Part shown: piece by piece, positions 31,438 to 39,657 of the stretch
How positions within the stretch are numbered: the stretch's first letter is position 1
Layout of the letters: the number at the start of each line of letters is the position of its first letter
Assembly: GCA_051005375.1 (NCBI GenBank)
Contig: JBPCJK010000062.1
Location: 1 to 43,443 of the forward strand
Origin: JADDRA01 sp051005375
Lineage (GTDB): Bacteria > Actinomycetota > Acidimicrobiia > Acidimicrobiales > CADCSY01
Reading direction: 5' to 3'
Length of the DNA: 43,443 nucleotides
Program-made: the position numbers and the translations under genes
The notes under the pieces: generated by a model
What the model was told of the DNA's origin: nothing
What the model saw: only the letters and a program-made list of their open reading frames with translations
The model's database searches: none

Positions 31438-34400
31438 ATGTGCGGGATCATCGCCGTCGTGCGTCGCCCGTCTCGACGATCGCCCCCTGCGCCAAGCGAC
31501 ATCCGTACCGGTCTGGCCCGGGCCGAAGCTGGACTGGCAGACCAGGGTCGGGCAACGGTCGCTCTCGAGGAGGCTGCCGCCGAGCTCGAGGGGCTCGATC
31601 GGGCCTTGCGGGGGAGTGCCGGGATGGCCTGCCTCCTCGCCCACGCCGACCTGGCCGCCGACCTGGCCGCCGTCGCCGAGCGCCTCGACGCTGAGACCCA
31701 GCGCCTCGACCACGAGGTCGATCGCACGGCACCGGCGTTGTCGGGCTGGGCTCTGGAGTCCCGCAACGCCGCCCTGCTCCGGCTCAAGGATGCGGTGTGG
31801 GCCCTCGGCCGTGACCGTCTTGGGGCAGCCCGGGGGGTGGCCGAGCTGGCCGGGGCCGACCCTGGCCCGTCTGCCGTCGAGGCCTTCACCTCGGTCAACA
31901 CCGCGCTGTCGGCCCTCGACCGCCTCGAGGTCCGGGGCCGCGACTCGGCAGGGATCCACCTGCTGGTCGACGGCCATGGGCTCGACCTGGCCAGCCCCGA
32001 GATCGCCGCCCTGGTGACCGCACGGGGCGCCGACCCCCTGTTCCGGTCCGGGTCGGTTCGAACTCCCCTGGGCCGGCTGAGCCTGGTGTACAAGGCGGCG
32101 GCGGAGATCGGGGAGCTGGGCGACAACACCCGCTCCCTGCGCCGGGCCATCACCGGCGACCCGCTCCTCCACCTGGCTGTGGCCGGTCCGGACGCCCGCG
32201 TCACCGTGCTCGGCCACACCCGCTGGGCCAGCGTGGGCATCGTGTCCGAGGCCAACGCCCACCCCCTCAACCACGAGGAAGAGCCCCACGATCAGGAGTT
32301 GGGCGAGGACGACGAGGCCGCGGGTGGGCCATCGGCGCCCTACGTGGCCGTGGCCGTCAACGGAGATGTCGACAACCACGTGGAGCTCCGTCGACGCCGC
32401 CATCTGCGCATCCCCGCCGAGGTCACCTGCGACACCAAGGTCGTTCCCGCTCTGGTGTCCCGCTCGCTGGCGCACGGCGGTGCGGTGGAGGAGGCCTTCC
32501 GGGTGGCGGTGTCCGAGCTGGAGGGGTCGATGGCCATCGCCGCCAGCCTGGCCGAGGCCCCCTGCCGACTCCTGCTGGCCGTTCGGGGGAGCGGCCAGGC
32601 CCTGTACATCGGACTGGCCGACGACGCCTACGTGGTGGCCAGCGAGCCCTACGGGATGGTCGGCGAGACCTCCAGCTACCTCCGCGTGGACGGCGATGCC
32701 GCAGCCGGTCCCGCCGGGGTCCGGGGCCAGCTCATCGTCCTTGACGGGGCCCTCGATGGCGGCGGCGACGGGCTCGATGCCGTCCGGCGTTGGTCCTACG
32801 ACGGCACCCGGCTGCCGGTGGGGGACGACGACGTCCACACCGCTGAGGTCACCACCCGTGACATCGACCGGGCCGATTTCCCCCACTACCTGCTGAAGGA
32901 GCTGTCCGAGGCGCCCCGATCGCTGGCCAGGACCTTGCGAGGTCGGATCGAGGATCGGGGTGGCCGCCTGGGTGTGACCCTCGACGACGATGTGCTGCCC
33001 GAACCGGTGCGCAAGCGGTTGGCTGACGGCTCCATCGCCAGGGTCCTGGTAGTCGGCCAGGGGACTGCGGCGGTCGCCGGCCAGAGCGTGGCCAGCGCCG
33101 TCGCCGGCGCCTGCCGCCGATCTGCGCTGCGGGTCGAGGCGCTGCTGGCGACCGAGCTGTCGGGCTTCGGCCTCGACGACGACATGTCCGACGTCCTGGT
33201 GGTGCCCGTCAGCCAGTCGGGAACCACCACCGACACCAACCGGACCGTGGATCTGGTGCGGGCCCGGGGGGCAGCGGTGGTGGCCATCGTCAACCGTCGC
33301 AACAGCGATCTGGTGGAGAAGGCCGACGGGGTGCTCTTCACCTCCGACGGCCGGGACGTGGAGATGAGCGTGGCCTCCACCAAGGCGTTCTACGCGCAGG
33401 TGGCGGCGGGGTTCCTCCTGGCCGAGGGCATCGCCGACGCTATCGGGTGCCCAGACCGCGCTCGGGCGTCGGCGTTGCTCGACGGCCTACGGCGTCTGCC
33501 GGCAGCGATGGAGCGCGTGCTCGCCGGGCGAGAGGCCATCGCCGAGGCTGCCTTCGACCACGCCCCCAGCCGCCGCTACTGGGCGGTGGTGGGCAACGGG
33601 GCGAACCGGATCGCCGCCGAGGAGGTGCGCATCAAGCTCTCCGAGCTCTGCTACAAAGCCGTCGCCTGCGACGCCACCGAGGACAAGAAGCACATCGACC
33701 TGTCGTCTGAACCGCTGGTCTTCGTGTGCGCCGCCGGGCTGAGCGGGCCCAACGCCGACGACGTGGCCAAAGAGGTGGCCATCTACCGGGCCCACCGGGC
33801 AGCACCGGTGGTGGTGGCGACCGAGGGCCAGGAGTTCCTGGAGGCCGTTGCGACCATCGAGGTGCCTGCGGTCCACCAGAGCCTGGCCTTCGTGCTGTCA
33901 GCCATGGTCGGGCACTTGTTCGGCTACGAGGCGGCGCTGGCCATCGACGCCCAGGCCCTGGTGCTACGGGAGGCCCGGGCGACCATCGAGGCCGGGCTGG
34001 CGGTGGCCGACGACGACCGACTGCTCGAGCGCGTCGCCCGCCTGCTGGGCCCCATCGCCGGTCGCATCCTCGACGGCCTGCGCAGTGGCGCCTACGACGG
34101 CCACCTGCCCACGGCGTCCGCGCTGCAGGTGGCCTCCCTGCTGGGGTACGCCACCGGCAGATGGCCGCTTGAGGACTACCAGGTCGACCACGGGAAGCTG
34201 GGCCTTCCGAGCGTGGTGGTCGAGGACCTGACCAACGCCCTCACCCGAGCCATCGAGGAGCTGACCCGCCCCATCGACGCCATCAAGCACCAGGCCAAGA
34301 CCGTCACCGTCGGCATCTCTCGCTCGGAAGACGTCCTGCTCGGCGCACCGCTGGTGGGTGCGGTCATGGCTGCGGGGGCGAGCCGGGAGCGCCTCGGTTA

Positions 34401-34911
34401 CCGGACGCTGCGCTCCCTGGCCGCCCTGGGCCCGGCCGTGGTCGAGGTGGTCGGCTCCACCCACTACAGCATCGAGGGCAGCGTTGCTGACGGCACGGCC
34501 AGTGTGCACGTGCTCGACACGAGCGGCGTAGCCACCGGCATGGCGTCGCGAACGGAGCGCAACCCGGCGTTGCGAGGCACCAAGCACCGGGTGGCCAGCC
34601 AGCGGGAGGTGACCGTGGCTGTGGGCGCCAGCGACGGGCGAACCGTGGTGATCGCTCCCGAGGTGAAGGACAACCAGACCACCGGCCTGGTGCTGCTGCA
34701 CATCCGCGGTGGCGGACAGCTTCCGGTGGCAGAGGCCCGCGCCGTCCTCGAGGGCTACCAGGGCCGGTACGGCGCCCTGGTCGATGCCGTCACCGAGACT
34801 GAGCCCTCGTTCCTTGACGAGGTGCTGGCCGAGATCCCCATCGTCGAGCTCCTGACGCTCCCGGTGCACGTGCTGGCCCAGCACTGGAGGCCGCAGGCCA
34901 TGGGCGTCTGA
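31438..34911 (+). CDS. Giant GlmS-like glutamine amidotransferase/SIS isomerase (1157 aa)
   Basis: GlmS makes glucosamine-6-phosphate from fructose-6-phosphate and glutamine; normal length is about 610 residues. Here N-terminal nucleophile C2 (MCGIIAVV) is followed by an extra helical insert of roughly 140 residues before RLEVRGRDSAGI (about 163). The glutaminase continues with HTRWAS (260) and NGDVDN (308). SIS-1 has SQSGTTTDT (592) and ASTKAF (646). SIS-2 has AEEVRIKLSE (727-736) and KKH752, matching the E/K/E/H set of GlmS. AKTVTV (953-958) matches the GlmS C-tail lysine motif, but about 200 residues follow. The locus before nnrD-alr is that of glmS. It may be the working GlmS or a paralogue with another sugar. 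Confidence 0.85.
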   Translation: MCGIIAVVRRPSRRSPPAPSDIRTGLARAEAGLADQGRATVALEEAAAELEGLDRALRGSAGMACLLAHADLAADLAAVAERLDAETQRLDHEVDRTAPALSGWALESRNAALLRLKDAVWALGRDRLGAARGVAELAGADPGPSAVEAFTSVNTALSALDRLEVRGRDSAGIHLLVDGHGLDLASPEIAALVTARGADPLFRSGSVRTPLGRLSLVYKAAAEIGELGDNTRSLRRAITGDPLLHLAVAGPDARVTVLGHTRWASVGIVSEANAHPLNHEEEPHDQELGEDDEAAGGPSAPYVAVAVNGDVDNHVELRRRRHLRIPAEVTCDTKVVPALVSRSLAHGGAVEEAFRVAVSELEGSMAIAASLAEAPCRLLLAVRGSGQALYIGLADDAYVVASEPYGMVGETSSYLRVDGDAAAGPAGVRGQLIVLDGALDGGGDGLDAVRRWSYDGTRLPVGDDDVHTAEVTTRDIDRADFPHYLLKELSEAPRSLARTLRGRIEDRGGRLGVTLDDDVLPEPVRKRLADGSIARVLVVGQGTAAVAGQSVASAVAGACRRSALRVEALLATELSGFGLDDDMSDVLVVPVSQSGTTTDTNRTVDLVRARGAAVVAIVNRRNSDLVEKADGVLFTSDGRDVEMSVASTKAFYAQVAAGFLLAEGIADAIGCPDRARASALLDGLRRLPAAMERVLAGREAIAEAAFDHAPSRRYWAVVGNGANRIAAEEVRIKLSELCYKAVACDATEDKKHIDLSSEPLVFVCAAGLSGPNADDVAKEVAIYRAHRAAPVVVATEGQEFLEAVATIEVPAVHQSLAFVLSAMVGHLFGYEAALAIDAQALVLREARATIEAGLAVADDDRLLERVARLLGPIAGRILDGLRSGAYDGHLPTASALQVASLLGYATGRWPLEDYQVDHGKLGLPSVVVEDLTNALTRAIEELTRPIDAIKHQAKTVTVGISRSEDVLLGAPLVGAVMAAGASRERLGYRTLRSLAALGPAVVEVVGSTHYSIEGSVADGTASVHVLDTSGVATGMASRTERNPALRGTKHRVASQREVTVAVGASDGRTVVIAPEVKDNQTTGLVLLHIRGGGQLPVAEARAVLEGYQGRYGALVDAVTETEPSFLDEVLAEIPIVELLTLPVHVLAQHWRPQAMGV

Positions 34912-34971
34912 GGACCTGAGCGACGGCGAGGACTACGCCGCAGTACTGGCCGAGAACCCGTTCCGACCGAA

Positions 34972-35796
34972 CTAGCCGCCGAGCAGACCGCCCAGGGTGT
35001 CGAGAAGACCGCCGAGCAGGCCCCCACCGTCCGACGACGGGTTGGCCGTGGTGGCGGCGACGGCCCGGGCTCGGGCCCGGTCCCGCAGTTCGGGGAGGCG
35101 CTGGTAAAGACCGTCGCCCGGACAGCCGGTGGACACCACGTCACGATGGCCGATGAGCGCTCCCGCTGCCCCCGGATCGATGCTGCGGGAACCGAGCTTC
35201 CAGGCGACCACGGCGACCACGGCCTCGAGAGTGGCCTCGGTCGGGGTGACCCCACCGTCGGCATAGTTCCCGAGGATGGCGATGCCCACGCTGCCGGCGT
35301 TGTGTCCGAGGGCATGGGCACCGATCACCTCCCGGCCTGATCCGTCCTCGCCGTCGTGGAGCTCGCCGGGGCCGTAGTTGCGGGCGAAGCGCCCCTCGTA
35401 GACCCGACCGGCGCTGTCGACGACGAAGTTGTAGCCGATGTCGGCCCATCCGTTGCCCCGTACGTGGAACTCCTGGATGGCACGGATGCGCCCGGCCGGG
35501 TCAGGCTCGTTGGTGGCGGTCACCGTGTGGTGGACGATGGCCCGGTTGACGGGGGCGAAGTCGGGGCTAGCGCGGCGCAGCGACTCGTCAGCTCCCCACT
35601 GCTCACGGGTGACGATGGGAGGGGCGACGACGACGGCGGCGATGGTTGCAGCGCTGCTGAGGTCGGTGGCGGGGACCGCCGCCCCCAGCGCCCGTAGTGC
35701 TCGGGGCCCGAGCGTGAGGGCGCCGGCGCCGACCACGCCCTGCCACAGCAGTTGGCGGCGTTGCAGGTGGGGGACGGGTCTGTCGTGGTCGTGCAC
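34972..35796 (-). CDS. Exported N-acetylmuramoyl-L-alanine amidase / PGRP-type protein
   Basis: This protein has 274 residues. The N-terminus LQRRQLLWQGVVGAGALTLG looks like a twin-arginine signal. The amidase_2/PGRP domain (about 60-235) starts IVTREQWGADESLRR and has zinc-ligand candidates in AIVHHTVT, a conserved GYNFVVD, and IGHRDVVSTGCPG. It should cut between muramic acid and the stem peptide in the cell wall. The C-terminal tail is Gly/Leu-rich (GGGLLGGLLDTLGGLLGG). The start is GTG 35796 with TAGCCT six bases upstream. Confidence 0.92.
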   Translation of the reverse strand: MHDHDRPVPHLQRRQLLWQGVVGAGALTLGPRALRALGAAVPATDLSSAATIAAVVVAPPIVTREQWGADESLRRASPDFAPVNRAIVHHTVTATNEPDPAGRIRAIQEFHVRGNGWADIGYNFVVDSAGRVYEGRFARNYGPGELHDGEDGSGREVIGAHALGHNAGSVGIAILGNYADGGVTPTEATLEAVVAVVAWKLGSRSIDPGAAGALIGHRDVVSTGCPGDGLYQRLPELRDRARARAVAATTANPSSDGGGLLGGLLDTLGGLLGG

Positions 35797-35802
35797 GGAG
35801 TG

Positions 35803-35808
35803 AGGCTA
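35803..35808 (-). promoter_or_regulatory. -10 box TAGCCT of the amidase gene
   Basis: On the minus strand TAGCCT stands 6 bases before GTG 35796 with no Shine-Dalgarno; leaderless candidate. Confidence 0.5.
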
Positions 35809-35865
35809 ATCCACTCAGGCCCATGTGAGCCAGGGCCGCCGGCGCCCGAGCGCCGTCAGTTCACC

Positions 35866-35884
35866 GGCGAACCTCTGGTTCGCC
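35866..35884. repeat. 19-bp palindrome GGCGAACC-TCT-GGTTCGCC, copy 2
   Basis: This is identical to the palindrome at 27462-27480 in inverted orientation. It lies in the divergent region between the amidase and nnrD, 26 bases before the nnrD start. A terminator role is unlikely here; operator or dispersed repeat is more plausible. Confidence 0.8.
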
Positions 35885-35909
35885 TGTGGTTCAGCAACAA
35901 TGGTCTTCC

Positions 35910-37343
35910 GTGATCCCGATCGTCACCCCCGAGGAGATGGCGGTGGTTGACGCCGCCGCCTGCGACCCGGTCGAGGTCCTCGTGGCCCGGGCGGGCGCGG
36001 CGGTGGCCCGAGCGGCGGTCGAGTTGATGGGCGGCATGTACGGACGGCGGGTCGTGGTGGTGGCGGGCAAGGGCAACAACGGGGCCGACGGTCGCCACGC
36101 CGCCGGCTGGCTCCGTCGCCGAGGCGTGCGGGTGACGTTGATCGATGCTGCCGACGCCGGCCGCCGGCACTCCCCCCTTCCGGTCTGCCATCTGGTGATC
36201 GACGCTGCCTACGGCACCGGCTTTCGGGGGACGTGGTCAGCCACGGCGGATCATCGCCGTAAGGGGTATAGAGCCCCCGACCCGGGCCAGGCGCCGGTGT
36301 TGGCCGTCGACATCCCGAGCGGGGTGGACGGGCGCACCGGCGAGGCCGGCGACGGCGTCCTGGGCGCCCGACGAACCGTGACCTTCGCCGCCCTAAAGCC
36401 GGGACTGTTGTTGGGGCGAGGGCGGACCCTGGCCGGCCAGGTAACAGTGTCCGACATCGGCCTCGATGCCGGTCCCTGCGCCCACGCCCACCTGCTGACA
36501 GAAGCCGACGTGGCTGCCCGACTGCCTCCCCGGCCCCCCGAGACCCACAAGTGGCGCACGGCGGTCTGGGTTGTGGCCGGGAGCCCGGGCATGACCGGCG
36601 CCGCCTTCCTGGCTGCCCGGGGCGCCCAGCGGGCAGGGGCCGGCTACGTGCGCCTGAGCTCGCCCGCGGCCGGTACGGACAGTGGCGGTGAAGGAGCGCC
36701 GGTGGAGGCGGTGCGCACGGCCCTGCCCGCCCACCACTGGGCCGACGTCGTGCTGGGCGACCTCGACCGCTTCCACGCCGTGGTCGTCGGTCCCGGGCTC
36801 GGCCGTGATCCGGCCACGACCGCTGAGGTACGCCGCCTGGTCGACCGCAGCCCGGTGCCGGTGGTGGTCGACGGCGACGGCCTGGCCGCCCTGGGCGAGC
36901 GCCCGACGGGCCTGGTAGCCACCACCGTGGTGACGCCTCACGACGGCGAGTACGCCCGCTTGACCGGGCATCGTCCCGCTGCCGACCGCCTCGCCGCTGC
37001 CCGCCAGCTCGCTGCTGACAGCGGGGCCACCACCCTGCTCAAGGGCTCGACCACGGTCGTGGCCGAGCCTGGAGGCGAGGTCCTGGTCAGCACCACCGGC
37101 GGGCCGGCGCTGGGCACCGCCGGCACCGGCGACGTGCTCTCGGGGGTGGCGGGAGCGATGCTCGCAGGTGGACTCCCCCCGGCGCTCGCCGCCGCTACCG
37201 CCGCCTACGTCCATGGCCGGGCCGGCGCTCTAGGCTGGCCTCGGGGACTTGTGGCCGGCGACCTTCCCGACCTCCTCCCCGCCGTCTTCGCCCAGCTCCT
37301 CTCCCACCCAGTGCAACCCGACCACCACCACGACCACGACTGA
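35910..37343 (+). CDS. nnrD: Bifunctional NAD(P)H-hydrate epimerase/dehydratase
   Basis: This 477-residue enzyme repairs hydrated NAD(P)H. The N-terminal YjeF epimerase part has VVVAGKGNNGADGRHAAGWL, DAAYGTGF and APVLAVDIPSGVDG. The C-terminal kinase-like dehydratase part has VVAGSPGMTGAAFLAARGA, VVGPGLGRD, VTPHDGEYARL and GTAGTGDVLSGVAGAM. Residues 111-122 are an extra loop made by the 36-bp palindromic element. The protein ends in a His/Asp tail (DHHHDHD). GTG 35910 gives the typical MIPIVTPEEM start; an in-frame GTG at 35886 is less likely. Confidence 0.95.
   Translation: MIPIVTPEEMAVVDAAACDPVEVLVARAGAAVARAAVELMGGMYGRRVVVVAGKGNNGADGRHAAGWLRRRGVRVTLIDAADAGRRHSPLPVCHLVIDAAYGTGFRGTWSATADHRRKGYRAPDPGQAPVLAVDIPSGVDGRTGEAGDGVLGARRTVTFAALKPGLLLGRGRTLAGQVTVSDIGLDAGPCAHAHLLTEADVAARLPPRPPETHKWRTAVWVVAGSPGMTGAAFLAARGAQRAGAGYVRLSSPAAGTDSGGEGAPVEAVRTALPAHHWADVVLGDLDRFHAVVVGPGLGRDPATTAEVRRLVDRSPVPVVVDGDGLAALGERPTGLVATTVVTPHDGEYARLTGHRPAADRLAAARQLAADSGATTLLKGSTTVVAEPGGEVLVSTTGGPALGTAGTGDVLSGVAGAMLAGGLPPALAAATAAYVHGRAGALGWPRGLVAGDLPDLLPAVFAQLLSHPVQPDHHHDHD
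36240..36275 (+). repeat. 36-bp palindromic element, copy 2, in phase inside nnrD
   Basis: It matches the intergenic copy at 7442-7477 in length and at about 30 of 36 positions, including the hairpin ACGGCG-N6-CGCCGT. Its first base is the first base of a codon, and it encodes exactly twelve residues, ATADHRRKGYRA. It sits between GTGFRGTWS and PDPGQAPVLAVDIPSG, a place where related enzymes have a short loop. Confidence 0.65.
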
Positions 37344-37353
37344 GGCCGCCCTC

Positions 37354-37824
37354 ATGCCCCGCTCCATGCTCGTCCGCACGCTCATGACCACCGACGTGGT
37401 GACCTTCTCTCCTGACGAACCGGTGCAGGATGCCACCCGCCGCCTGGTCGAGCGCGACGTCGACGGGGGGCCGGTGGTCGACGACGAGGGTCTCGTCGTC
37501 GGCATGCTCACCAGCGACGACCTGCTGGTGCAGGAGACCAAGCTGCACTACCCGACGGTGATCTCGCTGTTCGGCGCCTACCTGGAGCTGCCGTCGTCGC
37601 ACCGCCGTTTCGAAGCCGACCTGCGCCGTGCCGTGGGCGCCACCGTGGGCGACGTCATGCACGTCGAGCCGGTTTCCTGCGCCGACGACGACACCCTCGA
37701 GCGGGTGGCCACGCTCATGCACGAGCACGAGGTGAGCCGCTTGCCCGTCACCCGCGACGGTCAACTGGTGGGCATCATCGCCCGGGGCGACATCCTCAGG
37801 GCGGTGATGGGCGAAGGTCCTTAG
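37354..37824 (+). CDS. Tandem CBS-domain protein
   Basis: This 156-residue protein consists of two CBS motifs (LMTTDVVTFSPDEPVQDATR and GDVMHVEPVSCADDDTLER), each ending in a GxxTxxD-like strand (GMLTSDDLL; GIIARGDIL). Such pairs bind adenine nucleotides and act as sensors. No catalytic domain is attached. It lies between nnrD and alr, probably in one operon. Confidence 0.88.
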   Translation: MPRSMLVRTLMTTDVVTFSPDEPVQDATRRLVERDVDGGPVVDDEGLVVGMLTSDDLLVQETKLHYPTVISLFGAYLELPSSHRRFEADLRRAVGATVGDVMHVEPVSCADDDTLERVATLMHEHEVSRLPVTRDGQLVGIIARGDILRAVMGEGP

Positions 37825-37825
37825 G

Positions 37826-38995
37826 TTGGTCAGCGACCGGCCGGCCTGGGTCGAGGTCGATCTCGACGCCGTGGCCGCCAACGTGCGCACCCTGGCGGCG
37901 GTGGCGGGGCCGGCGCAGCTGTGCGCAGTGGTCAAGGCCGACGGGTACGGCCACGGGGCGGTGGCCGTGGCCCGGTCCGCCCTTGCTGCCGGCGCCTCCT
38001 GGCTGGGGGTGGCAATGGTGGGCGAGGCGCAGGTCCTGCGGGCAGCAGGGATCGCCGCGCCCATCCTGGTGCTCTCCGAGCCGTCACCTCCTGAGCTCGA
38101 CGACGTGGCTGCTCTCAGCCTGCGCCCGTCGTTGTACACCCACGCCGGGATCGAGGGCATGGCCAAGGCGGTGGCCCGGGCGGGACGTGATCCGGTCGGG
38201 GTGCACCTCAAGGTCGACACCGGCATGCACCGGGTGGGTGGCCCGCCTGAGCAAATGGTGGCGCTGGCCCACGACGTCGTCGAGCGCCCGGAGCTGTTCC
38301 TGGAGGCGGTGTGGACCCATTGCGCCACCGCCGACGAGCCCGACAACCCCTTCACCGAGGTCCAGGCGGCGCGCTTCGAGGCGGTGCTGGCCCAGTTGGC
38401 GTCGGCCGGCATCCGGGCGCCGCTGGTCCACGCCGCCAACTCCGCAGCGACGCTCGACCACCCCCGGTTGCGCCACGACCTGGTTCGGTGCGGCATCGCC
38501 GTCTACGGCCTCGACCCCCGACCTGGCTCGGGCGGCCGGGGGCCGGTGCTGCGGCCTGCGCTTTCCCTCAAGGCCAGGGTCACCCTGGTCAAGGTGGTGG
38601 CCGCAGGAGAGGCGGTGTCCTACGGGCAGCGTCACCGCTTCGGGACCGACTCGTTGGTGGCGACGGTTCCCCTCGGCTACGCCGACGGCGTCGCCCGCCG
38701 CCTTTCCGAGGTGGGCGGGGAGGTGCTGGTGGGCGGCCGACGGCGCCCCATCGTGGGCACCATCACCATGGACCAGCTCCTGGTCGACTGTGGGCCCGCC
38801 CCCGGCGCGGCGGGGTCGGGGGCGGCCGCACCCGCCGCTGCCGTCCAGGCGGGGGACGAGGTCGTGCTCATCGGCGAACAGGACGGTCAACGCATCTCCG
38901 TCGAGGAGTGGGCGGCGCGCCTCGGCACCATCACCTACGAGGTGGTGTGCGCCATCTCCTCCCGGGTGCCCCGTCGCTACCTCGGCGGCTCCTGA
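37826..38995 (+). CDS. alr: Alanine racemase
   Basis: This 389-residue fold-type III PLP enzyme interconverts L- and D-alanine for peptidoglycan. PLP lysine K37 lies in VVKADGYGHGA. The second catalytic residue is Y266 in AVSYGQRHR. PLGYADGVARR and VGTITMDQLLVD are typical. TTG at 37826 is used as start, one base after the upstream stop, because WVEVDLDAVAANV needs only this short lead. A small Ala/Gly insert (about residues 328-343) is unusual but lies in a loop. Confidence 0.96.
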   Translation: MVSDRPAWVEVDLDAVAANVRTLAAVAGPAQLCAVVKADGYGHGAVAVARSALAAGASWLGVAMVGEAQVLRAAGIAAPILVLSEPSPPELDDVAALSLRPSLYTHAGIEGMAKAVARAGRDPVGVHLKVDTGMHRVGGPPEQMVALAHDVVERPELFLEAVWTHCATADEPDNPFTEVQAARFEAVLAQLASAGIRAPLVHAANSAATLDHPRLRHDLVRCGIAVYGLDPRPGSGGRGPVLRPALSLKARVTLVKVVAAGEAVSYGQRHRFGTDSLVATVPLGYADGVARRLSEVGGEVLVGGRRRPIVGTITMDQLLVDCGPAPGAAGSGAAAPAAAVQAGDEVVLIGEQDGQRISVEEWAARLGTITYEVVCAISSRVPRRYLGGS

Positions 38996-39021
38996 GAGTC
39001 GGCGGCTCCTGAGGGGCCGGG

Positions 39022-39027
39022 TACGCT
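39022..39027 (+). promoter_or_regulatory. -10 box TACGCT of udg
   Basis: TACGCT stands 6 bases before GTG 39034, with no Shine-Dalgarno; leaderless candidate. Confidence 0.5.
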
Positions 39028-39033
39028 CGCTCC

Positions 39034-39657
39034 GTGGCGGACCTTGATGCCATCGCCGTCGACGCCAGCACGTGCACCCGTTGCCCGCTGGCACTCGGGC
39101 GCACCCATGTCGTCTTCGGCATGGGCAACCCCGATGCTGAGCTGGTGTTCGTGGGAGAAGGCCCCGGAGCCGACGAGGACGCGGCAGGCCTGCCCTTCGT
39201 GGGCCGGTCGGGCAAGCTGCTCGATCGGCTGATGGCCGAGGAGATGGGCCTGACCCGGGCGCACTGCTACATCACCAACATGGTGAAGTGCCGCCCTCCC
39301 GGCAATCGGGATCCCAGGTCAGAGGAGGTGGACGTCTGCCGGTCGTGGCTGGACCACCAGATCGACATCATCGACCCTCGGGTGGTGGTGACCCTCGGCA
39401 ACGTCGCCACCCGGGCGCTGTTGGGCCGCACCGAAGGGATCACCCGCCTGCGGGGCCAGGCCTATCCCTGGAACGACCGCCTGCTGGTACCCACCTACCA
39501 TCCGTCGGCGGTGCTGCGGGGAAGCCCGGGCGCCATGGCCGGGATGCGAGCCGACCTGGTCCGGGCCAAGCTGGTGCTCGACGGGTCAGGCCCGTCCGTC
39601 GTACCCGAGAGGCCCGCCGGGGCAGGGACGCCGGCGTCCGACCTGGCGCCCAGATGA
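39034..39657 (+). CDS. udg: Family 4 uracil-DNA glycosylase with iron-sulfur cluster
   Basis: This 207-residue protein removes uracil from DNA. Cysteines in CTRC near the N-terminus, MVKCRPPGNRDP and EVDVCRSWL fit the four ligands of the 4Fe-4S cluster. The active-site motif is VFVGEGPGADEDAAGLPFVG and the C-terminal motif is PTYHPSAVLR. Its stop overlaps tsaE as ATGA. Confidence 0.93.
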   Translation: MADLDAIAVDASTCTRCPLALGRTHVVFGMGNPDAELVFVGEGPGADEDAAGLPFVGRSGKLLDRLMAEEMGLTRAHCYITNMVKCRPPGNRDPRSEEVDVCRSWLDHQIDIIDPRVVVTLGNVATRALLGRTEGITRLRGQAYPWNDRLLVPTYHPSAVLRGSPGAMAGMRADLVRAKLVLDGSGPSVVPERPAGAGTPASDLAPR

